From CAKZQX01 sp034436755 (GTDB lineage: Bacteria; Chloroflexota; Chloroflexia; Chloroflexales; Chloroflexaceae): a stretch of DNA of 64,000 nucleotides. The DNA is taken from contig DAOTVB010000232.1 in assembly GCA_034436755.1 (NCBI GenBank), positions 1 through 64,000 of the forward strand, given 5' to 3'. This document shows, one piece after another, positions 47,395 to 55,587 of the stretch. Below the pieces are notes generated by a model. It was not told the origin of the DNA, did not search any database, and saw only the letters and a list, made by a program, of their open reading frames with translations. The first letter of the stretch is position 1, and every line of letters begins with the position of its first letter. The position numbers were made by a program, and so were the translations under genes.

Positions 47395-48267
47395 TCACTG
47401 GTTAGCGGTGGCCTGGTGTGATTCCAGCACGGCGCGTACACCACGCAGCGGTGTCTGCAAGAGTTGGCGGGCCAGGCTGCTATCCAGCCGGCAGTTGCGG
47501 GGACGCCGGACAGCGCTATCAACACTCAAGTTGCCCGGCAGTTGCGCGGGATCACGCCCATGATGTTGGGCCAGGAGCATGCCAAATTCGTGACGACTCA
47601 GGCACTCGGCACCGGCAATATTAAGAACGCCGCGATAGTCGCTCTGCGCCAACTCCAGCAGTGCCGCCGCCAGATCGCCCACAAAAATCGGACAGCGGTA
47701 CTCGTCATAAAATAACTGCGCCGCGTTGCGACCATCCGCAATATCCAGCACAAACCGGGTATGCCGATCAACCGGCGTAAAGCCGTAGATCAGGGATGTG
47801 CGCACCAGCACCGCATCCGGGGCATGTTCGGTGACAAATTGTTCAGCCGCAGCTTTGGCCGCACCATACGGGCTAACCGGACTGGGAGCATCCCCCTCGG
47901 TATATGCTCCTTCACGCTCACCATCAAAAATAACATCGCTCGACATATGAATGAGCCGGACGCCCAACGCCTGTGCCGCAGCGCTCACATTGCGCACACC
48001 TTCGGCTGTAACGGGCCAGAGATCCGGACCAGACTGCTGAAATGATGTGTGAATAATCAGATCGGGTTGGAAGGCATCGAGTGCCTCCTCAACCTGCAGC
48101 ATATCGCGTACATCCAGCGACACCCACAGCAGTTGCGCATCGTCGGCAGCCACCTGCGGGGGATGACTGAAATAGGTCGCCGCTACCTGCCAACCCTGGG
48201 CGCGGGCCTGCCGAACCAGCTCACCTCCGAGGTAGCCCGTTCCACCCGTTATGAAAAGACGTTGCAT
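47395..48267 (-). CDS. RmlD-like dTDP-4-dehydrorhamnose reductase family SDR
   Basis: A 290-residue extended SDR. Rossmann motif FITGGTGYLGGELVRQA near residues 6-21; DIIHTS-like DLIIHTSFQQSG; SSDVIFDGEREGAYTEGDAP (the SSDxVFDG signature of RmlD); catalytic SPYGAAKAAAE (Tyr134, Lys138). It may make dTDP-rhamnose, fitting the rhamnosyltransferase-like GT2 enzymes, but RmlABC are not in the window. It is convergent with the sugar transferase and lies downstream of rnc on the minus strand. Confidence 0.78.
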   Translation of the reverse strand: MQRLFITGGTGYLGGELVRQARAQGWQVAATYFSHPPQVAADDAQLLWVSLDVRDMLQVEEALDAFQPDLIIHTSFQQSGPDLWPVTAEGVRNVSAAAQALGVRLIHMSSDVIFDGEREGAYTEGDAPSPVSPYGAAKAAAEQFVTEHAPDAVLVRTSLIYGFTPVDRHTRFVLDIADGRNAAQLFYDEYRCPIFVGDLAAALLELAQSDYRGVLNIAGAECLSRHEFGMLLAQHHGRDPAQLPGNLSVDSAVRRPRNCRLDSSLARQLLQTPLRGVRAVLESHQATANQ

Positions 48268-48343
48268 ACGTTCCCGACCGATCCCGTTTCATTCTGCGCC
48301 ATCAACCCTGCTCACAGGCGGAGAAGTCGGTATACCCACCAGA

Positions 48344-49048
48344 TCAATCCACCGACGAAGACGCGCCCATTGCCTCCAAGGCCGCGCGGGCCGCAGCCTG
48401 GGCCGCTGCCTGCTTGCTTGATCCCTGCCCAACGCCCAGCAGTTCCGCCTCCATCAGCACCTCAATCGTAAACTGCCGCTGATGATCCGGCCCGGTAGCG
48501 CTCACCATCCGATAGACCGGGGTAATGCCATGCTCGGCCTGCACCTTCTCCTGCAGGCGCGTGCGGTAATCAACCTCTACCTGGCCCGCCAGAATCAGGG
48601 CGACTTCGTGCTCCAGGAACGGCATCACAAAGGCACGCACCGCCGCGAGACCCTGGTCAAGATAGATCGCGCCCAGCACGGCCTCAAACACATCAGCCAG
48701 CAGCGGCGGCCGATTGCGTGCCTCGCTGGTATCCTCACCCCGGCTGATACGAATATAGTTGCCCAGGTGCAATTCCCGGGCAAAGCGCGCCAGGGTGGTG
48801 GTTTTAACCAGAGCAGCGCGTAACCCGGTTAACTCCCCTTCGCCCCGCTCCGGAAAGCGTTCATAGAGCCAGGCCGCCGTCAGAAAGTTCAGCACCGCAT
48901 CACCCAGGAACTCCAGTCGCTCGTTCGAGGATAGTCCCTCGGCCAGTTCCGGATGCTCATGCATGTAGGAGCGATGGATCAGGGCATTCTCCAACAGGTG
49001 CGGATCACTGAACGTCACTCCTCGTTCATGTAAAAGTTCGGCAACCAT
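48344..49048 (-). CDS. rnc: ribonuclease III
   Basis: A 234-residue double-strand-specific endoribonuclease for rRNA and mRNA processing. The catalytic signature is SSNERLEFLGDAVLNFLTAA (around residues 41-60), with the second acidic cluster in LLADVFEAVLGAIYLDQG. The C-terminal double-stranded RNA-binding domain (about 155-230) has TRLQEKVQAEHGITPVYRMV and SSKQAAAQAAARAALEAM. It follows fabF by 24 bp on the same strand, a common bacterial arrangement, although acpP is absent. Confidence 0.93.
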   Translation of the reverse strand: MVAELLHERGVTFSDPHLLENALIHRSYMHEHPELAEGLSSNERLEFLGDAVLNFLTAAWLYERFPERGEGELTGLRAALVKTTTLARFARELHLGNYIRISRGEDTSEARNRPPLLADVFEAVLGAIYLDQGLAAVRAFVMPFLEHEVALILAGQVEVDYRTRLQEKVQAEHGITPVYRMVSATGPDHQRQFTIEVLMEAELLGVGQGSSKQAAAQAAARAALEAMGASSSVD

Positions 49049-49072
49049 AATCCTGGTGTGCGCCCCCTGAAA

Positions 49073-50314
49073 TTACTGCACAAAACGCCGAAATACCAGG
49101 GATACATTGTGCCCGCCAAAACCAAACGAGTTATTCACCACCAGATTGATCTGTGCCGGACGCGGTGTGTGTGGCACAAGATCCAGATCACAGCGCGGGT
49201 CCGGCTGGTGCAGATTAATCGTTGCCGGCACAAGATAATGCTGCATCGCCATGATACAGATGATCGACTCAACCGCACCGGCGGCGCCAATCAGATGTCC
49301 CAGTTGGGATTTGCTGGAACTCACCGGCACAGTGGCCGCGTGTGTGCCAAACACCGTCTTGATCGCCTCAATCTCGGTGACATCACCCGCCGGAGTACTG
49401 GTACCGTGCGCATTGATATAATCAACTGCATCAACTGCCACCCCTGCCTGCCGGAGAGCCATACGCATAGCACGTACAGCACCGTCGCCCCCCTCAACCG
49501 GCTGTGTGATGTGATAGGCATCTGCGGTTGAGCCATAGCCGATCACCTCCGCCAGAATATGCGCGCCCCGGCTCACGGCATGCTCCAGATCTTCGAGCAG
49601 CAGAATTCCCGCGCCCTCAGCCATAACAAAGCCATCGCGGGTCATTTCAAAGGGGCGGGAAGCGCTTTCCGGCTCATCGTTGCGAGTCGAGAGTGCGCGT
49701 GCGCTGTTGAAGGCCGCCATTCCCAGCGGCGAAATCGAGGCATCGGTCCCACCCGTCAGCACCGCACGCGCCCATCCACGGCGGATCGTCTCGGCTGCCT
49801 CGCCAATCGCATGCGCACCACTGGCACAGGCGGAAGCGACACACATATTCGGCCCGCGCGCACCAGTCATAATCGACACCTGACCGGATGCCATATTGCT
49901 AATCATCGCCGGAACCAGAAAAGGACTGATCCGCCCCGGCCCTCGGGTGCGCAGCACCTCGGCCTGCTGGGTGAGCGTATCAAGCCCGCCGATAGCGCTC
50001 CCGATGATCACGCCGATATCGGCGCTATTCTCCGGCGTAATCTGCAACTCAGACGTCCGCAACGCTTCCTGGCTGGCCGCAAGCGCAAACTGCACAAAGC
50101 GGTCGGTGCGTCGAGCCTCCTTGCGATCCATACAGGTTGCCGGATCAAAGCCCTTGACCTCCCCGGCAAAACGGGTCTCAAACCCGGTCGGGTCGAACAA
50201 CGTAACTGGTGCAACCCCGCTGCGTGCTTCACGAATGCCCGCCCAAAGCTGGGGAACATCCAGCCCCAACGGACTAACCGCCCCCATGCCGGTAATGACG
50301 ACCCGCCGCTCCAT
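49073..50314 (-). CDS. fabF: beta-ketoacyl-ACP synthase II
   Basis: A 413-residue thiolase-fold condensing enzyme of fatty acid elongation. The start is at 50314 (MERRVVITGMGAVSPLG) after CTGAAGGAGGGGACGGGA, not the longer frame from 50368. The catalytic triad is Cys163 (CVASACASGAHAIG), His303 (INAHGTSTPAGD) and His340 (SSSKSQLGHLIGAAG). It is divergent from recA; the shared 227-bp region holds an extended -10 for fabF and a promoter for recA. Confidence 0.93.
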   Translation of the reverse strand: MERRVVITGMGAVSPLGLDVPQLWAGIREARSGVAPVTLFDPTGFETRFAGEVKGFDPATCMDRKEARRTDRFVQFALAASQEALRTSELQITPENSADIGVIIGSAIGGLDTLTQQAEVLRTRGPGRISPFLVPAMISNMASGQVSIMTGARGPNMCVASACASGAHAIGEAAETIRRGWARAVLTGGTDASISPLGMAAFNSARALSTRNDEPESASRPFEMTRDGFVMAEGAGILLLEDLEHAVSRGAHILAEVIGYGSTADAYHITQPVEGGDGAVRAMRMALRQAGVAVDAVDYINAHGTSTPAGDVTEIEAIKTVFGTHAATVPVSSSKSQLGHLIGAAGAVESIICIMAMQHYLVPATINLHQPDPRCDLDLVPHTPRPAQINLVVNNSFGFGGHNVSLVFRRFVQ

Positions 50315-50366
50315 TCCCGTCCCCTCCTTCAGATCAACGTCCATGCCATATGGTTGCTTCGCGGCC

Positions 50367-50375
50367 ATTATACCA
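50367..50375 (-). promoter_or_regulatory. extended -10 promoter of fabF
   Basis: On the minus strand TGGTATAAT, a perfect TATAAT with TGn extension, about 52 bp upstream of the fabF start. No good -35 at 17 bp. Confidence 0.6.
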
Positions 50376-50410
50376 TGGCCCTGATCAAGATCATGTCAGG
50401 AATGATCTAC

Positions 50411-50439
50411 TTGTAACAAAAGAACAGCCGTGCTATAAT
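50411..50439 (+). promoter_or_regulatory. recA promoter with possible LexA half-sites in the spacer
   Basis: TTGTAA (50411-50416), 17-bp spacer, TATAAT (50434-50439). The spacer contains GAACAGCCGTGC (50422-50433), which resembles a GAAC-N4-GTTC type SOS box with one changed base in the second half-site. Confidence 0.6.
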
Positions 50440-50541
50440 TCAAAGGATATGGAGCCTGTTGCGCGGAACAACCCCTTCACGTATACTACCGACATAAAGG
50501 AGCAGGGAAGAGTGAGCACGCAAAACGGAGGAGCGCACGCA

Positions 50542-52668
50542 ATGGCGATCTCGCCTGAAAAAGAAAAAGCTCTGGCCGCAGCCATGAGTCAAATTGACCG
50601 CAAGTTTGGTAAAGGCTCGATCATGAAGATGGGCGAGGCCAATACCCGCCTGGCAATCGAAGCAATCCCAACCGGCGCAATTGCGCTGGATGTGGCGCTT
50701 GGCATCGGCGGCGTTCCACGCGGTCGTGTGATCGAGATCTACGGGCCTGAGAGTAGTGGCAAGACAACGCTGGCCCAGCATATTATCGCCGAGTGTCAGC
50801 GGATGGGGGGCGTGGCCGCATTTATCGACGCCGAACATGCCTTTGATCCGGTCTATGGTGCCCGCTGTGGCATTCAGATCGAAGATCTGTTGATCTCCCA
50901 GCCGGATACGGGCGAACAGGGGTTGGAGATCTGCGAGACGCTGGTGCGTTCCAATGCCGTGGATGTGGTCGTCATCGACTCGGTTGCCGCGCTGGTGCCA
51001 CGCGCTGAGATTGAGGGCGATATGGGCGACTCGCTGCCCGGCCTGCAGGCCCGCCTGATGAGCCAGGCGTTGCGGAAGCTCTCCGGCGCAATCAACAAGA
51101 GCCGCACGGTGGTGATCTTCCTCAACCAGCTTCGGATGAAGATCGGGGTGATGTTTGGCTGTTTCCACTACGATGCGCGGGTCATTCTCGCCGATGGTAG
51201 TAGTGAAAAGATTGGCAAGATTGTCAATCAGCGCATGGATGTGGACGTTATGTCTTACAACACCACAACCGGCGCATTTGAGCCACGCAAGATCGTTAAC
51301 TGGTTTAACAATGGCCCGACGGATACATTTTTGCAGTTCACGGTGGCGGCAAATGAAGGCAGCGGACGGCACTGCTTTGCCTGTACGCCCAATCATCTGC
51401 TGCTCTCCGAATATGGCTACAAACCCGCCGAGGAGCTGCAGGTTGGTGATCGCCTGATGACTATGGTGGATCACTATCTCTCGCCCACGCAACAGCAAGT
51501 TGTGCTTGGTTCGATCCTGGGCGACGGCAGCCTGCGCCGCGTCAAAACCTTTAACACCAGTCTGCGCATTGGCCACGGCGCAAAACAGGACGACTACTGC
51601 CGCTGGAAGCAGTCCCTCTTTGAAGGTCTGATCGGCTCGCAAACGACCAATTTGCGGGGGGGGCACAGCTTCGACACCATCCCCATGTATGAGTTGACCA
51701 GTCTGTTTGAGCAAAACTATGATGAACGGGGCAAGCATCCCAGTCAGGCACTCATTGACCGCCTCACACCGCTGGCGGTTGCCATCTGGTACATGGATGA
51801 CGGAACGTTTGACAGCGAGCGACAGAACCGCTGCTCGATCTCCTGTCCCGGCTTTCCGCTCGATAAGCAGCAGGCGCTTGTGCGCTGGTTCCACCAGAAC
51901 GATATAATGGCGACCCTGGATGCGCGCGGGCGGATCACCTTCGGCGTGAACGAAACGCGTAAGTTCCACGCGTTGATTGCACCATACGTGCATCCCTCCA
52001 TGGACTACAAGCTGCTGCCGGACATGCGGGTCCGTTTTGTGCCACTCGCTACCCGTCCAGAGCGGACATCAAAGGCCGTGCTGCTTCCAATCACCGATAT
52101 TCACGTCAAGCCGGAAACCCGTGGCATGAACCGCTTTGACATTGAAGTTGAGGGCAACCATTGTTATGTTGTCGATGGTGTCGTGGTACATAACTCGCCC
52201 GAAACCACGACCGGCGGTCAGGCTCTCAAATTCTACGCCTCGGTGCGTATGGACATCCGGCGGATCGAGACGCTGAAGCAGGGGCAAGATCCTATCGGTA
52301 TGCGCTCGCGGGTGAAGGTGGTCAAGAACAAGGTTGCGCCGCCCTTCCGTCAGGCCGAGTTTGATATTATGGCAAACGAGGGCATTTCGCGTGAGGGTAA
52401 CATCCTCGACGTAGGCGTGGAACTGGAGATTATTCGCAAGAGTGGCGCATGGTTTTACCTGGCGGAAGATCGCCTCGGTCAGGGCCGCGAGAATGTCAAA
52501 ACGTTCCTCAAGGAAAACCCGGAACTGGCGAATGAGATCGAGCGGTTGATCCGCGCTCAGGTACTCACCAATCCCAATGCGCCTGCATCCGCCGCAGCCG
52601 ATGAGGAAGAAGGTGAAGGCGAAGGCGGCGCGGACACATACGAGGAAGTTCTTGAGGAAGGCGAGTAA
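50542..52668 (+). CDS. recA: RecA recombinase precursor containing an intein
   Basis: A 708-residue precursor that would splice to a 363-residue RecA. The chosen ATG follows CGGAGGAGCGCACGCA; a GTG at 50512 would add ten residues. Extein landmarks are the Walker A GPESSGKTT (residues 68-76), VVVIDSVAALVPRAEIEG, LMSQALRKLSGAINKS, NQLRMKIGVMFG immediately before the intein, and SPETTTGGQALKFYASVRMD after it. Later come RVKVVKNKVAPPFRQAEFDI and an acidic C-terminus (EEEGEGEGG). The protein coats single-stranded DNA for recombination and SOS induction. recX begins 14 bp downstream, so both are co-transcribed. Confidence 0.97.
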   Translation: MAISPEKEKALAAAMSQIDRKFGKGSIMKMGEANTRLAIEAIPTGAIALDVALGIGGVPRGRVIEIYGPESSGKTTLAQHIIAECQRMGGVAAFIDAEHAFDPVYGARCGIQIEDLLISQPDTGEQGLEICETLVRSNAVDVVVIDSVAALVPRAEIEGDMGDSLPGLQARLMSQALRKLSGAINKSRTVVIFLNQLRMKIGVMFGCFHYDARVILADGSSEKIGKIVNQRMDVDVMSYNTTTGAFEPRKIVNWFNNGPTDTFLQFTVAANEGSGRHCFACTPNHLLLSEYGYKPAEELQVGDRLMTMVDHYLSPTQQQVVLGSILGDGSLRRVKTFNTSLRIGHGAKQDDYCRWKQSLFEGLIGSQTTNLRGGHSFDTIPMYELTSLFEQNYDERGKHPSQALIDRLTPLAVAIWYMDDGTFDSERQNRCSISCPGFPLDKQQALVRWFHQNDIMATLDARGRITFGVNETRKFHALIAPYVHPSMDYKLLPDMRVRFVPLATRPERTSKAVLLPITDIHVKPETRGMNRFDIEVEGNHCYVVDGVVVHNSPETTTGGQALKFYASVRMDIRRIETLKQGQDPIGMRSRVKVVKNKVAPPFRQAEFDIMANEGISREGNILDVGVELEIIRKSGAWFYLAEDRLGQGRENVKTFLKENPELANEIERLIRAQVLTNPNAPASAAADEEEGEGEGGADTYEEVLEEGE
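51160..52194 (+). other. RecA intein with LAGLIDADG homing endonuclease
   Basis: A 345-residue in-frame insertion (Cys207 to Asn551 of the precursor). Splicing block A begins CFHYDARVILADGSSEK; block B has CFACTPNHLLLSEYG with the TxxH-type TPNH; block F is MNRFDIEVEGNHCYVVDG; block G is VVVHN followed by Ser as +1 residue. These are all residues expected for a class 1 intein. Between them lies a LAGLIDADG endonuclease with the two motifs VLGSILGDGSL (about 320) and VAIWYMDDGTF (about 413). Both acidic catalytic positions are intact, so it may still home. The insertion point is between GVMFG and SPETTTGG, not the VKNK/CSPPF position known from the M. tuberculosis RecA intein. Confidence 0.97.
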
Positions 52669-52682
52669 CACCGTTTCCTGTT

Positions 52683-53339
52683 ATGCCGACTGGAACAATT
52701 ACCGCTTTACGTACACAGGCACACGATAACCAGCGTGTCAATGTCTTCGTCGATGATGCATTTGCCATCGGCGTCAGTCTGAACACGATCACGCGCGAAG
52801 GGCTCTACGTCGGGAAAGTGCTCGACGCGGCAGCCTGGGCGCGCCTGGAAGAAGCTGAGTGTGCCGACAAAGCTGTTACTGCTGCGCTGCAATATCTGAC
52901 CGCGCGCCCCCGCTCAACCGCCGAGGTGCGCGAGCGGTTGCAGCGCAAGCAGTTTCCTCCTGAAGCAGTCGAGGCGGCCCTGACACGCCTTCAGGAGCGT
53001 GGCCTGATCGATGATACAGCGTTTAGTCGCTTCTGGGTTGAGAATCGCCAGGCATGTCGTCCGCGTGGTGTACAGGCGCTGCGTAGCGAACTCTACCGCA
53101 AGGGCATTGACCGCACAATTATCGATGCCACGCTCAACGACACCGATCTGATGGGTGATGAGTATGAGCAGGCATTAACCCTGGCGCGGGCAACCCTGCG
53201 CAAGTATGCCGGCGCGCCCAACTATGCAACATTCCAGCGGCGGTTGGGTGGCTACCTGCAACGCCGGGGGTTTGGCTTCGATACCATTAGCTCCATTCTT
53301 GATCTGCTCTGGCAAGAAGTGCAACAGGGAGATGCATAA
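52683..53339 (+). CDS. recX: RecA regulatory protein RecX
   Basis: A 218-residue helical-repeat protein of the RecX family, which binds and restrains RecA filaments. Landmarks: AALQYLTARPRSTAEVRERL, PPEAVEAALTRLQERGLIDD, FSRFWVENRQ, RGVQALRSELYRKGID and a C-terminal helical repeat (LARATLRKYAGAPNYATFQR, RLGGYLQRRGFGFDTISSIL). The N-terminal 60 residues are an extra domain (ITALRTQAHDNQRVNVFVDD) seen in longer RecX proteins. Its TAA stop shares its last base with the first base of a MITE. Confidence 0.9.
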   Translation: MPTGTITALRTQAHDNQRVNVFVDDAFAIGVSLNTITREGLYVGKVLDAAAWARLEEAECADKAVTAALQYLTARPRSTAEVRERLQRKQFPPEAVEAALTRLQERGLIDDTAFSRFWVENRQACRPRGVQALRSELYRKGIDRTIIDATLNDTDLMGDEYEQALTLARATLRKYAGAPNYATFQRRLGGYLQRRGFGFDTISSILDLLWQEVQQGDA

Positions 53340-53453
53340 TACCAATGTGCCATCAACCCAGCAATCAACGAGAATGGGCGCAACGGGTGCAACGGCGGCA
53401 CATTCCCGGTTATCATCTCTGTGTTCGCTGTGGTTATGATAACACATCGGTAT
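53339..53453 (+). repeat. MITE family 1, copy C
   Basis: A 115-bp element with ends ATACCAATGTG and CACATCGGTAT, almost perfect terminal inverted repeats. It begins at the last base of the recX stop codon. Interior: TTATCATCTCTGTGTTCGCT. Confidence 0.88.
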
Positions 53454-53515
53454 GACATCTCCTGAAACTGCGTGTCTTCGTATGTGTATAGTATCCTGAA
53501 ATTGGGGGGTTTTCT

Positions 53516-54181
53516 GTGGCCGATATTCAATATCTGGGGCATGCCTGTTTTCGTATGCGTGGGCGCGACGGGATTGTCCTATGCGATCCCTATGACCGCT
53601 CCATCGGGCTAGATCTGGGGCGGCCGACCGCGCACATTGTCACCACCAGCCACAACCACCCCGATCATGGCAATGTCGCCGCAGTGCGCCCCGTACGTGA
53701 TCGGGTCTTTGTGGTTGATGGGCCCGGTGAGTATGAAGTTGGCGGCGTGCTGATCACCGGCGTACGTACCTTCCACGACAAATCCAAAGGCTCACAACGC
53801 GGGTTTAATACCGTTTATGTGATTCACCTGGACGATGTAGCATTCTGTCACCTGGGGGATCTGGGGCACGAGCTAACCCAGCGGCAGATTGAGGAACTCG
53901 GCAATGTTGATGTGCTGTTCATACCCGTAGGTGGCGGCGAGACTATTGGCCCGGCAGAAGCCGCTGGCGTTATCAGCCAGCTCGAGCCGCGCATTGTCAT
54001 TCCTATGCACTACGCAATGCCGCAGCTCTCCTTCGAGTATGATCTGGCTCCGCTGGAGAAGTTTATGCACGAGCTGGGCTTAAAAGATGTAACGCCAACT
54101 GATAAGCTCTCGCTCACCACATCAAGTCTGCCCGGCGAAAACGAAGAAACGCGCGTGGTTGTTATGAGCGCAAATGTGTAG
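53516..54181 (+). CDS. metallo-beta-lactamase-fold hydrolase
   Basis: A 221-residue MBL-fold protein of the UPF0173/L-ascorbate-lactonase-like group, with a GTG start. Metal-binding motif SHNHPDHG (residues 45-52), further IQYLGHACFRM near the start, DVAFCHLGDLGHELT (acidic/His ligands) and IVIPMHYAMP near residue 163-172. No signal peptide, so cytoplasmic. The substrate is unknown. Separated from recX by the MITE, it may not share the recA transcript. Confidence 0.82.
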   Translation: MADIQYLGHACFRMRGRDGIVLCDPYDRSIGLDLGRPTAHIVTTSHNHPDHGNVAAVRPVRDRVFVVDGPGEYEVGGVLITGVRTFHDKSKGSQRGFNTVYVIHLDDVAFCHLGDLGHELTQRQIEELGNVDVLFIPVGGGETIGPAEAAGVISQLEPRIVIPMHYAMPQLSFEYDLAPLEKFMHELGLKDVTPTDKLSLTTSSLPGENEETRVVVMSANV

Positions 54182-54388
54182 GCATCGTGGCCCCCCACCT
54201 TTCCCCCAACTGCTTTCCGGCTGAGTGGGTCGATCAACACCGGCACTCCATCAGTTACCCACCAGGCCACGCCAAAGTCAGTGTCGGTGCGGCTTGCACG
54301 CGGCCCCAGGCCGCGCCTCCAACACAACTTGAGCCATCGTCCCGGCCACGTCGCCCCGTCCAGCCCCCCCACGTTCCCCGGATGTTTG

Positions 54389-54397
54389 TGATATAAT
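54389..54397 (+). promoter_or_regulatory. extended -10 promoter of unknown transcript
   Basis: TGATATAAT is a consensus TATAAT with TGn extension in otherwise GC-rich surroundings. The expected start is near 54404. No gene follows for over 1 kb, so the product would be an RNA. Confidence 0.5.
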
Positions 54398-54403
54398 ATG
54401 CAG

Positions 54404-54660
54404 TTAAGGATATTTCTTACCCGCAGGTTATTTCGATAAGCATGTTGGCCCGGCAACCGGCGGCGGCGTGATGCCCCCGGCGCATACGCGTGTGCGATCA
54501 CTTGGCCGGAACCGCAAAGCGGTCCTGTCTGCCAGCGTATGCCTGACAGGACAGAACGGCTGGTGCTGCCTGCATCAACCGATTATGCCTTTGCGCGACA
54601 GCAGTGACGACGTGCCGTGCAACCATCGTGCGAGCAGTTCGTCTTAACAATGTGGGTAAA
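54404..54660 (+). ncRNA. candidate structured RNA, unidentified
   Basis: Downstream of the extended -10 the sequence has competing and nested stems: GCATACGC (54482-54489) with GCGTATGC (54535-54542); within it GGAACCGC-AAA-GCGGTCC (about 54508-54525); and TCCTGTC (54522-54528) with GACAGGA just downstream (about 54545-54551), the last excluding part of the others. No RNase P, tmRNA, SRP or familiar riboswitch signature was recognised. The 3' boundary is unknown. Confidence 0.3.
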
Positions 54661-54739
54661 CAATTTCTCACATTATCACCACATTACATTGCTCACTACG
54701 ATTGCGTCATTTGTACGATATCTGGAGAGCAGACTATAG

Positions 54740-54984
54740 CATACTTACCGTTCGCTTATTTTTTAGGGCACTAAATGGAATTTTCATCTCACTTGAGCCT
54801 GAAAAACCGACAAAATTTGAGGCGCTCTCCCCACTTTGACGTACACGTTTCCGTAATGTGTAAAACATTTCTGCAATTTTTATCGCCATGTGTGGCGAGA
54901 TGCTTCCCAAGTAGCCGTTTTTGACCGGCTAATGGGGGATTTTTACGAACTCCTTCCGAAAATAAGCGAACGGTGAGGCATATG
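54740..54984. repeat. 245-bp MITE-like element with ACCGTTCGCTTATTTT ends
   Basis: The left end CATACTTACCGTTCGCTTATTTT (first 20 bases at 54740-54759) is inverted at 54959-54984 (AAAATAAGCGAACGGTGAGG then CATATG). The interior is AT-rich compared with its surroundings and encodes nothing. Size and ends suit a non-autonomous transposable element. Confidence 0.7.
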
Positions 54985-55055
54985 TTGGTAGATGTTTGTT
55001 TTAGACATCCGGCCCGTTGGGTTAGCCTGCTCAAACCAACATGACTGCTTCCAGC

Positions 55056-55091
55056 GAGGGGAAGGGATGTACACCTTCTCCTCTTCTTTTT
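55056..55091 (+). terminator. intrinsic terminator in gene-free region
   Basis: Stem GAGGGGAAGG / CCTTCTCCTC with one G-U pair, loop GATGTACA, then TTCTTTTT. It would end the unidentified RNA transcript. Confidence 0.65.
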
Positions 55092-55442
55092 GAGCTTTTT
55101 ACGCCGAGGGTGATCGACCTACCGGATAGGGCAGCATAGCGCAGACAGCAAAACGAGATCAGACAGAGATTACAAGAAGATGACAGGCAATCAGTTCACC
55201 CTCAAATAATGCCGACCTATGCGTTTTAGTATGTGATAGCGGTTCGCACATCGGCGTTTTAAGACAACAGCAGCGAACCGGCGTACCATTGAGGCATAGT
55301 GGCAACCTGTACGCATCTGCGAATACCGATAATGCTAACGGAAATCTGTATCTGGCCCCGCAACGTTCACTATTGGACTATCCGGGGTTCTGTTCAACAA
55401 GATAGTATGGTGTTCTGTTTTTTTACCTGGGTGAAGAGATAC

Positions 55443-55488
55443 GTGGGTCGGCACAACCGTCAGGTTAGCCGACCCACTGACTTTTTTG
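55443..55488 (+). terminator. strong terminator in the pyrG leader, possible attenuator
   Basis: Perfect 10-bp stem GTGGGTCGGC / GCCGACCCAC (55443-55452 with 55468-55477) followed by TGACTTTTTT. It ends about 100 bp before the pyrG start, with no gene immediately upstream to terminate. Confidence 0.75.
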
Positions 55489-55587
55489 CCCTATCGCCTG
55501 TAGTTTGTAGTTGTCCAACGCGTAGCGGTATGCACGAGCCGGGTGTCAGACCCTACATATGTCACTTGAGCAAGGAGAGTTAAGACC

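Larger units (their letters stand above)
54182..55587. other. 1.4-kb gene-free region before pyrG
   Basis: No credible protein gene. It holds, in order, an extended -10 (54389-54397), a strongly structured stretch (54440-54650), a 245-bp inverted-repeat element (54740-54984), an intrinsic terminator (55056-55091), about 350 bp without recognisable features, and a second strong terminator (55443-55488) about 100 bp upstream of pyrG. Confidence 0.65.

Noticed and set aside
50440..51993. 517-codon minus-strand open frame antisense to recA and its intein
   Set aside because: Shadow of GC-biased codon usage in recA; no motifs or start signal, and recA is unambiguous.
54536..54660. Possible RNase P or SRP RNA (ACAGAACGGCTGG, GGTGCTGCC segments)
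   Set aside because: The universal RNase P GAGGAAAGTCC block and the SRP GGAAGGAAGCAG loop are absent.
55299..55583. 94-codon frame spanning the pyrG leader terminator, considered as a leader peptide
   Set aside because: It crosses the terminator hairpin, has no ribosome site and no composition typical of genes here.
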